Assembly (NCBI GenBank): GCA_963837445.1
Contig: CAWINK010000020.1
Span: 186,001-250,000, forward strand
DNA from: JACVRW01 sp963837445
GTDB lineage: Bacteria > Actinomycetota > Thermoleophilia > Solirubrobacterales > Thermoleophilaceae
Direction of reading: 5' to 3'
Length of the DNA: 64,000 nt
The translations under genes were made by a program, and so were the position numbers. This document shows, piece after piece, positions 1 through 7,884 of the stretch. The first letter of the stretch is position 1; every line of letters starts with the position of its first letter. The notes under the pieces are model-generated. The model was not told the DNA's origin, made no database searches, and saw only the letters and a program-made list of their open reading frames with translations.

Positions 1-6
1 CGGGCC

Positions 7-480
7 CTAGCTCTCGCGCTCGAGCAGCTCCGCCGCGTGCTCGAGCGTCGGCTCGACGATCGGCCACGACTGCTCGATCGCCTTCGGGTTGCCCGGCAGG
101 TTCACGATCAGCGTGCGCCCGCGCACGCCTGACACGCCGCGCGTGAGCAGCCCGAGCGGCGTGTGCTGGCGCGAGTCGGCCCGGATCGCCTCGGCGTAGC
201 CGGGTGCCTCGCGGTCGATCGCGGCGCGCGTGGCCTCGGGCGTCACGTCGTCAACGGTGAGCCCCGTGCCGCCCGTCGTGAAGATGAAGCGCACGCCGTC
301 GTGGTCGGCGAGGCGCTTGAGCGCGGCGAGGATCGACTCGCGGTCGTCGGAGACGACCTCGTGCTGGACATCCAGACCCGCGGCCTCGCAGAGCCGCACG
401 AGCGCCGGTCCGGACACGTCCTCGCCCTCGCCTCGGGCGAGCGAGCTCGACACCGTGACCACCGCCGCGCGGGCGCTCAC
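7..480 (-). CDS. mog: MogA/MoaB-family molybdopterin adenylyltransferase
   Basis: This 157-residue protein is of the usual family length. It should bind molybdopterin and adenylate it before molybdate insertion, in the cytoplasm. Seen directly: the TTGGTG loop (about residues 68-73) followed by DDVTPEAT, and the C-terminal NLPGNPKA motif, both part of the family's pterin/nucleotide pocket. The start is a GTG that overlaps the moaC stop by 4 bp (GTGA), which implies translational coupling. It is the last gene of a three-gene minus-strand operon with moaC and a siroheme-synthase-like gene. Whether it acts as MogA (Mg-ATP dependent adenylation) or only as a MoaB paralogue cannot be told from sequence alone. 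Confidence 0.93.
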   Translation of the reverse strand: MSARAAVVTVSSSLARGEGEDVSGPALVRLCEAAGLDVQHEVVSDDRESILAALKRLADHDGVRFIFTTGGTGLTVDDVTPEATRAAIDREAPGYAEAIRADSRQHTPLGLLTRGVSGVRGRTLIVNLPGNPKAIEQSWPIVEPTLEHAAELLERES

Positions 481-950
481 GGCTCGCGGCGCCAGTCCTG
501 GCGCCCGCCCGACTTCTCGAGCAGGGCGATCTCCGCGATCTCCACGCCGCGCTCGATTCCCTTGACCATGTCGTAGACGGTGAGCGCGGCCACCGAGGCG
601 GCGGTGAGCGCCTCCATCTCGACTCCGGTCGGGCCCGTGGTGCGCGCCTCTGTCTCGATCTCCACCCGGTCGTCGAGCACCTCGATGCGGACGTCCACGA
701 ACGACAGCGCCAGCGGGTGGCAGAGCGGGATCAGCTCGGCCGTGCGCTTGGCGGCCTGGATGCCCGCGATGCGGGCGGTCGAGACCACGTCGCCCTTGGG
801 CGCGTCGCCGCGTGCCACCGCCGCCGCGGTCTCCGCCGACATGCGCACCACGGCTCGCGCCAGCGCATGCCGGTCGGTGTCCTCTTTGTCGCCCACGTCG
901 ACCATCCGGGCGCTCCCGGCCTCGTCGAGGTGTGTGAGGTCGTCAGGCAG
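477..950 (-). CDS. moaC: Cyclic pyranopterin monophosphate synthase MoaC
   Basis: MoaC converts 3',8-cH2GTP to cyclic pyranopterin monophosphate, the first stable intermediate of molybdenum-cofactor synthesis. The catalytic landmarks are visible: the PKGDV lysine, PLCHPL histidine, GVEMEALTA and YDMVKGIER with its Asp and Lys. The first ATG is at 905, but the family's conserved N-terminus (LTHLDEAGSAR before MVDVG) is encoded in frame upstream of it. Between that stretch and the in-frame TGA at 978-980 there is no ATG, GTG or TTG; the only near-cognate start is CTG at 948-950. I therefore draw the gene from 950. A start at 905 would lose 15 residues. The preceding gene's stop (943-945) lies within this start region. 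Confidence 0.9.
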   Translation of the reverse strand: MPDDLTHLDEAGSARMVDVGDKEDTDRHALARAVVRMSAETAAAVARGDAPKGDVVSTARIAGIQAAKRTAELIPLCHPLALSFVDVRIEVLDDRVEIETEARTTGPTGVEMEALTAASVAALTVYDMVKGIERGVEIAEIALLEKSGGRQDWRREP

Positions 951-1683
951 GCTGGTGGGTCCGCTGCGCCGCCGCGATCAGGTCGCGCACGGCGTGCTCG
1001 TCGCCGCGTCGGAGCAGCTCGATCGGATCGGGGTCGCCGTTCACGATCGACTCGAAGAAGACCTTGCGGTCCTGATAGGTGGGCAGGGTGCCCTTGGCCC
1101 AGCCGCGTACCTCGTTGAGCATGATCGCGAGGCGGGCGTAGGGCTCGCCGTATTCCGCGGCGATCTCGTCGCGGATCCGCTTCGCGAGCGCCGGAGAGGC
1201 GCCCGCGGTCGAGATCGCGATCGCGAGCGGTCCGGTGCGGATGATGGCCGGGAGGATGAAGTTGCAGAGCGGCGGCACGTCCACCACGTTCACGAGCATC
1301 GCGCGCCGCTCGGCGTCGTCGTAGATCTGGATGTTCACGTCGGTGTCGTCGGTGGCGGCGATCACCATGAACACGCCCTCGAGGTCCTCAGCGCCGGCGT
1401 ACTCGCGCCGCTCCCAGCGAATCGAGCCCTCGCCCGCCAGCTCGCGCAGCGGCTCGATCGCGCTGGGCGCGATCAGCACGACGTCGCCCTCGCAGGCGAG
1501 CAGCCCCTCGACCTTCTCGAGGCCGATGTGACCGCCCCCGACCACCACGCAGCGGCGCCCGCTCAGCTTCAGGCACGCGATGTAGAAGGGGATGTCGAGC
1601 ATCCCCTGAACGCAGCTCTGGTCGCAGACGCCCTTCCGGAGCTGGCATACGCATTCCTTGCCGGCGTAGGCCTGTGCTGGCAT
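943..1683 (-). CDS. Met8/CysG N-terminal-like precorrin-2 dehydrogenase / sirohydrochlorin ferrochelatase
   Basis: Predicted to oxidise precorrin-2 with NAD+ and probably insert iron to give siroheme, the cofactor of assimilatory sulfite and nitrite reductases. A Rossmann motif VVVGGGHIGLEK follows the LDIPFYIACLKLSGR start that is typical of the family. From ATG 1683 the protein is 246 residues. I chose this start because TACACT lies exactly 7 nt upstream, the spacing of a leaderless actinobacterial start. It adds about 27 residues ahead of the second candidate ATG (1602), and this extension contains CVC-x6-C-x3-C, four cysteines that could bind metal. It heads the operon with moaC and mog; the exported-protein gene diverges from the same promoter region. 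Confidence 0.85.
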   Translation of the reverse strand: MPAQAYAGKECVCQLRKGVCDQSCVQGMLDIPFYIACLKLSGRRCVVVGGGHIGLEKVEGLLACEGDVVLIAPSAIEPLRELAGEGSIRWERREYAGAEDLEGVFMVIAATDDTDVNIQIYDDAERRAMLVNVVDVPPLCNFILPAIIRTGPLAIAISTAGASPALAKRIRDEIAAEYGEPYARLAIMLNEVRGWAKGTLPTYQDRKVFFESIVNGDPDPIELLRRGDEHAVRDLIAAAQRTHQPA

Positions 1684-1690
1684 GCAATTC

Positions 1691-1717
1691 AGTGTAGGGG
1701 GGTAGGCCTGATTGCAA
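1691..1717 (-). promoter_or_regulatory. Leaderless promoter of the siroheme/Moco operon
   Basis: On the minus strand TTGCAA (1712-1717) and TACACT (1691-1696) are separated by 15 bp, and TACACT ends 7 nt before ATG 1683. This matches the TANNNT-N6/7-start arrangement of leaderless actinobacterial transcripts. The short spacer is the weak point. Confidence 0.6.
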
Positions 1718-3316
1718 GTGCGTAGAGGAGCGGGTGCCGCCGTCCTTGTCGTTGCCGTCGCGATGTCGATTACCCCGGCCGCGATCGCCTCCGCGCCCGA
1801 CTGGTCCCAACCGGTCGAGATCGCCGGGAGCGGCACCGGGTCGAGCGTCGGGATCGACGGTCGCGGGACGATCACTGCTGCGTGGTTCACAGAGGAGCGG
1901 CAGGCGTTCGCGGCCACGCGTGAGGCGGGCTCCAAGCGCTTCCAGCAGCCGGTCAGCCTGGGCGGCGCAGGCGCGGTGGCCCCTCAGCTTGCCGTGAATG
2001 AGGCAGGTGCGGCGGTGATCGCGTGGACCGAGCGCACCACGCGCTGCGAGGGGGCCTCGGCTTTCGACTGTCCGCATAGGCTGGGAATAAGGGTGCGGGC
2101 TCACGCAGGAACGGAATTCGGACCGGCCCGGTACGTCGCGGAGGATGCGACGGAGAGCCCCACGGTCGCCATCAACCAGGCTGGCGAGGCAGTCGTCGCG
2201 TGGACGGGGCAGGGCGGAACGATTGTCGCCATCGTGGGTAGTGCGCGCCACGGGTTCGCTGCGCCGACGCAGCTACGGCCGGCTACAGGGCACGACTTCT
2301 CGCCAAGGCGCGGCGCCGCAATCGGAGAGGACGGCACCGCGCTCGTCGCCTGGGTGGCATTCGGTGGCCCGGCGATGGCGTCGTATCGGCCCTCCGGCGG
2401 CACGTTTGGCGCTCCAGAAGAGGTCTCACCCGTCGACCCTGGCGGCGGGCTGGCTGCCGTCGTGAACGCGCATGGGACCGCCACGGTGGCGTTCACGAGC
2501 AACGCCGACGCCACGCTAGTGCTCGCCACGCGCGACCCAGGGCGGCGTTTTCGCCCCGGAAGCTCCCTCGGGGCCACCGAGGTGGCTTCGGTCGCCCTCG
2601 ATCAGGACGCGGGCGACAACCAGCTGCTGTACTGGATTGAGCAGACGAGCCCGCGGGAGAACGGACCGCTCCGGCCGACATTCCAGTCCTACGCGAGCTT
2701 CCGCGACGCGGGCGGGGACTGGGGGGACCCGGTGTCGATCCTGCCGCCCAGCTCCTTCCCGGTGCTGAACCTCGACAGGATGGGCAACGCGCACGCCCTC
2801 TGGACCACGAACCGGTCGCACGGGGGTCGCATAATGGGCGCCACCCTCACCCGGTTCGGAATCCTCGAGCGTCCGCAGCTCTTGACGGAGTTCAGCGGAC
2901 AGGTGGTTGACATGGAGGCGAACCGCGCCGGCGCGGCGGTGGGGATCTTCACCGAGCTGCTCGACACCCGCTCGCAGCCCGTGCAGACCGCGGTTCGCGT
3001 GGTGTCACGCCCGGCGGATGAGCGCCCGGTGCGTGTGCGCATGGCGGCGTCCGTGAGCACGACGGCCGTCCGCATCCGCGCCCGATGCGACGAGCCCTGC
3101 CGCCTGCGCGCGCGGCTTGGGGGCCAGCGCAGCGCCGCCGCCGCAAAGAGTTCAGCGGTGGTGACCCTGCGTGCCCGCAGACGCGGGTCGCTGAGGGTCG
3201 CGCTACATCGCCGCACCAGGGCGCGTCTCCTGGCGGGGAGGCCGGTCACCCTCGTCGTCCGCGCCGCAGACGGCGCCGGGAACATGCGAACGATCAGGCG
3301 CCGGCTTAACCCCTAG
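1718..3316 (+). CDS. Exported repeat (beta-propeller-like) protein of unknown function
   Basis: I do not recognise a named family. A signal peptide occupies about residues 1-26 (RRGAG then a hydrophobic run ending AIASA). The body has imperfect 45-70 residue units around AVNEAGAAVIAWTE, AINQAGEAVVAWTG and AIGEDGTALVAWVA, the kind of units that build secreted beta-propellers. The last 90 residues are Arg- and Ala-rich (TLRARRRGSLRVAL, LVVRAADGAGN), a tail common in exported proteins of Thermoleophilia. The start is GTG 1718, or TTG 1712 which adds two residues. It is divergent from the siroheme operon, and its 3' end overlaps the convergent Ddn-like gene by 11 bp. A cell-surface or extracellular location is inferred. 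Confidence 0.75.
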   Translation: MRRGAGAAVLVVAVAMSITPAAIASAPDWSQPVEIAGSGTGSSVGIDGRGTITAAWFTEERQAFAATREAGSKRFQQPVSLGGAGAVAPQLAVNEAGAAVIAWTERTTRCEGASAFDCPHRLGIRVRAHAGTEFGPARYVAEDATESPTVAINQAGEAVVAWTGQGGTIVAIVGSARHGFAAPTQLRPATGHDFSPRRGAAIGEDGTALVAWVAFGGPAMASYRPSGGTFGAPEEVSPVDPGGGLAAVVNAHGTATVAFTSNADATLVLATRDPGRRFRPGSSLGATEVASVALDQDAGDNQLLYWIEQTSPRENGPLRPTFQSYASFRDAGGDWGDPVSILPPSSFPVLNLDRMGNAHALWTTNRSHGGRIMGATLTRFGILERPQLLTEFSGQVVDMEANRAGAAVGIFTELLDTRSQPVQTAVRVVSRPADERPVRVRMAASVSTTAVRIRARCDEPCRLRARLGGQRSAAAAKSSAVVTLRARRRGSLRVALHRRTRARLLAGRPVTLVVRAADGAGNMRTIRRRLNP

Positions 3317-3776
3317 CGGCCGCCGGCTCGAGGATGACGAGCGGGATCTCGCGCTCGGTGCGCTCTTGGTAGGCCTGGTAGTCGCCGTAGAGCTCGACCG
3401 CCTTGGGCCATAGGCGCGTGCGCTCCTCGTGGGTGGCCACGCGGGCACGCACGGCTCTCTGCTCGGACCCGACCTGGACCGTGGTGTCGGGGTTCGCGCG
3501 CAGGTTGTGGTACCAGGCGGGGTGCTGGGGGTATCCGCCCTTCGACGCGACGATGACGAGGTTTGCGCCGTCGCTCAGGTAGTAGAGGGGAGTGGTGCGC
3601 TTCTTGCCGCTCTTGGCGCCCATATGGTCGAGCAGCAGGGACGGCGGCGCTTTGGAGAAGCGGTGGCCGAAGCGGCCACGTGTTGCGCGGTAGACGGTGG
3701 TGTGCCCCTTTATCAATTGCCTGAACACCGGCCACAGTCGGTCGCCGACCTGCCTGAAATCAACACTTGCTGGCAT
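3306..3776 (-). CDS. Ddn-like (deazaflavin F420-dependent) nitroreductase family protein
   Basis: This 156-residue protein belongs to the split-beta-barrel F420-dependent reductase family. Seen: GRFGHRF near the N-terminus, MGAKSGKKRTTPLYYL (about residues 53-68), the family segment that contacts the F420 phosphate, then SKGGYPQHPAWYHNLRANP and an ERTEREIPLVILEP ending. The full catalytic role (substrate reduced by F420H2) cannot be named. It lies upstream of the sulfite-oxidase-like gene's 3' end on the same strand, and its stop overlaps the convergent exported-protein gene. A second F420-linked gene lies at 54806, which fits an F420-using actinobacterium. Confidence 0.85.
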   Translation of the reverse strand: MPASVDFRQVGDRLWPVFRQLIKGHTTVYRATRGRFGHRFSKAPPSLLLDHMGAKSGKKRTTPLYYLSDGANLVIVASKGGYPQHPAWYHNLRANPDTTVQVGSEQRAVRARVATHEERTRLWPKAVELYGDYQAYQERTEREIPLVILEPAAARG

Positions 3777-3808
3777 CGGGCAGAGTCTAGAAGCCGGTCA
3801 GCCGGGCC

Positions 3809-4864
3809 TCACGCGGAACCGCGGCCCTCGTCTGTGAAGCTGCTCCAGACCGTGGAAGCCGCCGCTCCGCGATCGGGCCCGTCGTGCAGCTCGATCCGCA
3901 CGACCCACTTCACCCACTGAAAGCCACGGCGATCGCGTGCCACGAGCCGCAGCGGCGCCCCGTGGCCATGTGACAGCGGCTCGCCACCCACATGGGTCGC
4001 GAGCAGGAGGTCCTCCAGCTCGCCGAGCTCGAACCCCCACCGGTATCCGGTGTGCGAGATCACACGCAGGTGCGTGGCGGCCCCCAGCGGACGCGCCCGC
4101 GAGAGCAGTCGCCCGAGCGCGATCCCGCGCCAGCGTTGACGCGAGTAGAACCCGCCCGTGCAGTCGAGCGTGGCGATCAGCTCGTCGCCGGCACTCAGCT
4201 CGTCGAGGCTCAGCTCGAGCGGGCGGTCGACGAGGCCGGCCACCTCGAGCCGCCACTCGTCCGCGTCGAGCACGCGTGGCTTGTCGGCGACCCACGAGGT
4301 CGTGGGGAAGTCGTTGCCGGTGAACGAGCTCCGCTCGTACGAGCCCGTGAAGCGCCGCTCGGCGCCGCGCAGCTCGAGCAGCTCACCAACTGGGCGCTGC
4401 ACCCACCACGCGGCGTAGGCGCCGAGTGCCACCGCTCCGAGGCTCAGGAACTGCCGCCGCCCAGCGATATCGGCGCGCCTCAGCGGCTTCGCGCGCAGCA
4501 GCGCGTGGCCGAGGACGACGAGTGCCAGCGCCGTGCCGAGCGCGAAGTGCCAGTTGAGCAGGTTGTAGCCGGCGAACGAGAGCTGGACGCCGCTCGACCA
4601 TGCCCAGCCCGAGAGCAACGCGACGGCGACGAAGGCCGCGGCCCCCGCCCCGGCCGCGGTCCTGCGGTCCCATGGGCGCACGAGCCGCCGCACGACACGG
4701 CGGCCCTTCCAAACGAGCATGCCACCGAGCGCGAAGCCGCCGGCGCCGTGGACCGCGAACACCCAGGCGTCGCTGGAGCGACCGGCAAACAGGCTCATCA
4801 CACCGGTCGCGAACAGCAGCCCGACCAGCAGCGCCAGGCCCCAGTCCGTCGCGCGAGGCGTCAC
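3809..4864 (-). CDS. Membrane-fused molybdopterin sulfite-oxidase-like oxidoreductase
   Basis: A 351-residue fusion. Residues 8-155 hold about five hydrophobic segments with histidines H39, H106 and H120 in or next to membrane helices, candidate heme b ligands. Residues 160-351 form a sulfite-oxidase/YedY-type molybdopterin domain: NDFPTTSW, W-RLEVAGLVDRPLELSLDEL, and LDCTGGFYS with C235 as the likely Mo ligand, then GVPLR-like HGAPLRLV. In E. coli the membrane heme protein (MsrQ) and the catalytic protein (MsrP) are separate; here both functions appear on one chain. The physiological substrate is unknown. The start is GTG 4864. The Moco genes at 7-950 would supply its cofactor. Confidence 0.85.
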   Translation of the reverse strand: MTPRATDWGLALLVGLLFATGVMSLFAGRSSDAWVFAVHGAGGFALGGMLVWKGRRVVRRLVRPWDRRTAAGAGAAAFVAVALLSGWAWSSGVQLSFAGYNLLNWHFALGTALALVVLGHALLRAKPLRRADIAGRRQFLSLGAVALGAYAAWWVQRPVGELLELRGAERRFTGSYERSSFTGNDFPTTSWVADKPRVLDADEWRLEVAGLVDRPLELSLDELSAGDELIATLDCTGGFYSRQRWRGIALGRLLSRARPLGAATHLRVISHTGYRWGFELGELEDLLLATHVGGEPLSHGHGAPLRLVARDRRGFQWVKWVVRIELHDGPDRGAAASTVWSSFTDEGRGSA

Positions 4865-4914
4865 GGACCTGAGGTTACGCCGCTGCGCCTACGCGGTGGT
4901 GACTATCAGCCCCA

Positions 4915-6493
4915 CTAGCGCTTGAACACGTCGCGCAGCGTCTTGCGGCCCACGCGCGCGAGTGGCAGCGCGCCGCGGCGCAGGGCGCCAGGCTTGTCGG
5001 CGTCGCGTCCGTAGAGCAGCCGCGCCGAGGCCTGCATGGCCTTGCCGAGCGCCTCGTCGTAGGGGTGCCACCAGAAGTCGCGCGTGCGCGAGGGCTCCCA
5101 GGTCACGAGCTTGACGTTCACGCACTCATAGAGGCCGAACTTCGAGTGCGAGCGTCCGAGGCCCGAGCTCTTCACGCCGCCCCACGAGCACGAGCAGGCT
5201 CCGTGGCTGAACATGTGGTCGTTCACCCAGACCATCCCGGACTCGAGCCGGCCGGCGATGCGCTCGCCCTTCGCCCGGTTCATCGTCCAGACCGATGCGC
5301 CGAGGCCGAACTCGGAGTCGTTCGCGAGCGCGATCGCCTCGTCCTCGTCCTCCACCGTCATGATCGGAACGACGGGCCCGAAGATCTCCTCGCGCATGAT
5401 CCGCATGTCGTGAGTGACGCCCGTGAGGACGGCCGGGCGGAAGAAGGGCGGCTCGGCGCCGCCGCCAGTGGAGGGTCGCCCCGTTCGCCACGGCGTCGTC
5501 CACGAGCTCCTTCACGGTCTCGAGCTGCTCCGTGGAGATCATCGGCCCGACCTCGGTCTCCCACTCCATCGGGTCTCCCACGCGCAGGCCCTTCGCGCCC
5601 TCCACCACGCCGTCGATGAAGCGCTCGGCCACGTCCTTCACCACGTACACGCGCTCGATCCCGGAGCAGGTCTGCCCGGCGTTCGCGAAGCCGCCCCAGA
5701 GGCAGCCCGAGATCGCATTCGAGAGGTTGGCGTCGGCGCAGACGATCATCGGGTCCTTGCCGCCGAGCTCCAGCACCGAGCCCTTCATCCGCTGCGCGCA
5801 CTCCACGCCGACCCCGCGCCCGACCTCGACCGAGCCCGTGAAGAAGATCTTCGACGCGCTCGACTCGACGAGAGCCTGCCCGACGGCCCCGCCGCCGTGC
5901 ACCGTGCGCACGAGGCCCTCCGGCACGCCGGCGCGCTCGAACACCTCCTGGATCCGCTCGCCGATCAGCGGGGTGAGCGACGCCGGCTTGAGCACCACGC
6001 CGTTGCCCGCCATCAGCGCGATCGCCACCTCGCCGAACGGGATCGACCAGGGGTAGTTCCAGGGAGCGATCACGCCGACCACCCCGAGCGGCTCGTACGT
6101 GAACCGCGCGCGCTTCTGCTTGATGAAGATCGGCAGCGGGATGCGCTCGTCCTCGAGGATGCCCGGCCCGGCGTCCGCGAGCCAGCGGAGCGAGTCGATC
6201 GTGGGAAGCAGCTCCATCGTGTAGGACTCGTTGCGTGCCTTGCCCTGCTCGCGCGTGAGCAGCTCGGCCAGCTCGTCGACCTGGTCGATGATCGCCTGGG
6301 CGGCACGGCGCATGTAGCGCGCGCGGTCGCCCAATGGGAGCTGCGCCCAGAACGGCTGCACACTCGCCACGTCGTCGACCACGGCCTGGACCTGGTCGGG
6401 CGTGATGGTCGGGACAGCGCCGAGGCGGCGGCCGTCGAGCGGGCTGAAGGACTCGAGCTCGGTGGCCTCGGCGGGCCGCAGGGCAGCTTCCAT
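4915..6493 (-). pseudogene. Aldehyde dehydrogenase (succinate-semialdehyde dehydrogenase-like), frameshifted
   Basis: An NAD(P)-dependent aldehyde dehydrogenase of about 525 residues, interrupted once. From ATG 6493 the frame runs through APWNYPWSIPF, LELGGKDPMIV (catalytic Glu) and GGFANAGQTCSGIERVY (catalytic Cys) to VANGATLH near 5472. There it moves into Arg-rich nonsense, while the expected GGGAEPPFFRPAVLTG and MREEIFGPVVP continue in another frame to the stop at 4915. One missing or two extra bases near 5463-5475 explain it. Both halves are otherwise intact and well conserved, so either a recent mutation or a consensus error is possible. The C-terminal RTRDFWWHPYDE tail resembles mycobacterial GabD2-type enzymes. 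Confidence 0.88.
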
Positions 6494-6507
6494 GGCGAGG
6501 GATTCTG

Positions 6508-7884
6508 TCAGTCGCGGCCGCGAGCGCGGCGGATTCGTTCGAGCCGCTCGCGCAGCTCCGCCTCCTCGCCGTGCTCGGAGAGCTCGAGGAAGCGCTCGCC
6601 CACGGCCTCCTCCGGCATCAGCTCCTGCTCGGAGACGCCCTCCGGGTGCGAGTGCGGGTAGTCGTAGTCGAGGCCGCGGCCGAGCTTCTTTGCGCCCGGG
6701 TAGGCGGCGCTCCGCAGAGCCGCCGGCGGCTCGGGCGTGCCGTGCTCGCGCACCCACGCGCGGGCGCGCTTGATGGCGTCGTAGGAAGCGTTCGACTTCG
6801 GCGCGAGCGAGAGGTACACCGCGGCCTGGGCCAGGTTCAGCGCGCACTCGGGCAGGCCCACGTGCTCAACCGCGTGCGCCGCGCTCACGGCCACCTCCAG
6901 CGCGCGAGGGTCGGCGTTGCCGATGTCCTCGCTCGCGAGCACGACCATGCGCCGGGCGATGAAGCGCGGGTCCTCGCCGCCCTCGAGCATCGCCGCCAGG
7001 TACAGGAGCGAGGCGTCGGGGTCGGAGCCGCGCGTGGACTTGATCCACGCGGAGATCAGGTCGTAGTGGAGGTCGCCGCCCTTGTCGTAGAGGATCGCGC
7101 TGCGCTGGAGCGCGTCCTCGGCCACGCGCAGAGTCACCGCGCCGTGCCTTGCCGAAGCACTCGGCTCGGCCGAGTGCGCCCGGTTCCTATCCGCGACGGT
7201 CTCGGCGGCCAGCTCGAGCGCGGAGAGGGCGGTGCGCGCATCGCCGGCCGAGCGCGCGGCGAGGAAGTCGAGGGCGTCGTCGTCCACCCGCGGCGCATCC
7301 TGGATGCCGCGCTCCCCGCCGAGCGCCCGCCGCAGCAGCGCCAGCACGTGCTCGTCCTCGAGCGAGCGCAGCTCGTAGATCCGGCAGCGCGAGAGCAGCG
7401 CCGAGTTCACCTCGAAGTAGGGGTTCTCGGTGGTGGCTCCCACCAGGATCACAGTGCCGTCCTCGACCGCCGGGAGCAGCGTGTCCTGCTGCGCCTTGTT
7501 GAAGCGGTGGATCTCGTCGAGGAAGAAGATCGTGCGCTCGCCGCTGGTGCTGAGCCTGTGCCGCCCGCGCTCGATCACCGCCCTCACCTCCGCCCGGCCG
7601 GCGTTCACCGCCGAGGCCTCCTCGAAGGCCGCGCGGGCATTCACCGCGAGGAGCCGGGCGAGCGTGGTCTTGCCGGTGCCCGGCGGCCCGTAGAGGATCA
7701 TCGAGTGCGGACGGCCGTCCTCGAGCTGCCGTCCGCAGCGCCGAGCCTCGGCCGAGCAGGTGCTCCTGCCCACGAACTCGCCGAGCGAGGCCGGCCGCAT
7801 GCGCGCGGCCAGCGGCTGGCCGGCCACGTCGACCGCGTCGGGTCCCGACGCCGCGTCCTCGGTCTCGAAGAGCTGCTCCTCCAT
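6508..7884 (-). CDS. rarA: Replication-associated recombination protein A (RarA/MgsA AAA ATPase)
   Basis: A clamp-loader-like AAA+ ATPase acting at stalled replication forks. Seen: Walker A MILYGPPGTGKTTLA, Walker B TIFFLDEIHRFNKAQQD, sensor ATTENPYFEVNSALLSRC, and the RarA C-terminal tetramerisation region (ASEDIGNADPRAL, YLSLAPKSNASYDAI, YPHSHPEG). The start is ATG 7884, overlapping the upstream hydrolase stop (TGATG). An odd stretch follows LGEFVG: the frame as read gives RSTCSAEARRCGRQ, but the adjacent frame gives QEHLLGRGSALRTA, which is the family consensus. Two compensating indels at about 7726-7771 would restore it, so about 14 residues are scrambled in this reading. The protein is otherwise full length (458 residues). 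Confidence 0.93.
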   Translation of the reverse strand: MEEQLFETEDAASGPDAVDVAGQPLAARMRPASLGEFVGRSTCSAEARRCGRQLEDGRPHSMILYGPPGTGKTTLARLLAVNARAAFEEASAVNAGRAEVRAVIERGRHRLSTSGERTIFFLDEIHRFNKAQQDTLLPAVEDGTVILVGATTENPYFEVNSALLSRCRIYELRSLEDEHVLALLRRALGGERGIQDAPRVDDDALDFLAARSAGDARTALSALELAAETVADRNRAHSAEPSASARHGAVTLRVAEDALQRSAILYDKGGDLHYDLISAWIKSTRGSDPDASLLYLAAMLEGGEDPRFIARRMVVLASEDIGNADPRALEVAVSAAHAVEHVGLPECALNLAQAAVYLSLAPKSNASYDAIKRARAWVREHGTPEPPAALRSAAYPGAKKLGRGLDYDYPHSHPEGVSEQELMPEEAVGERFLELSEHGEEAELRERLERIRRARGRD

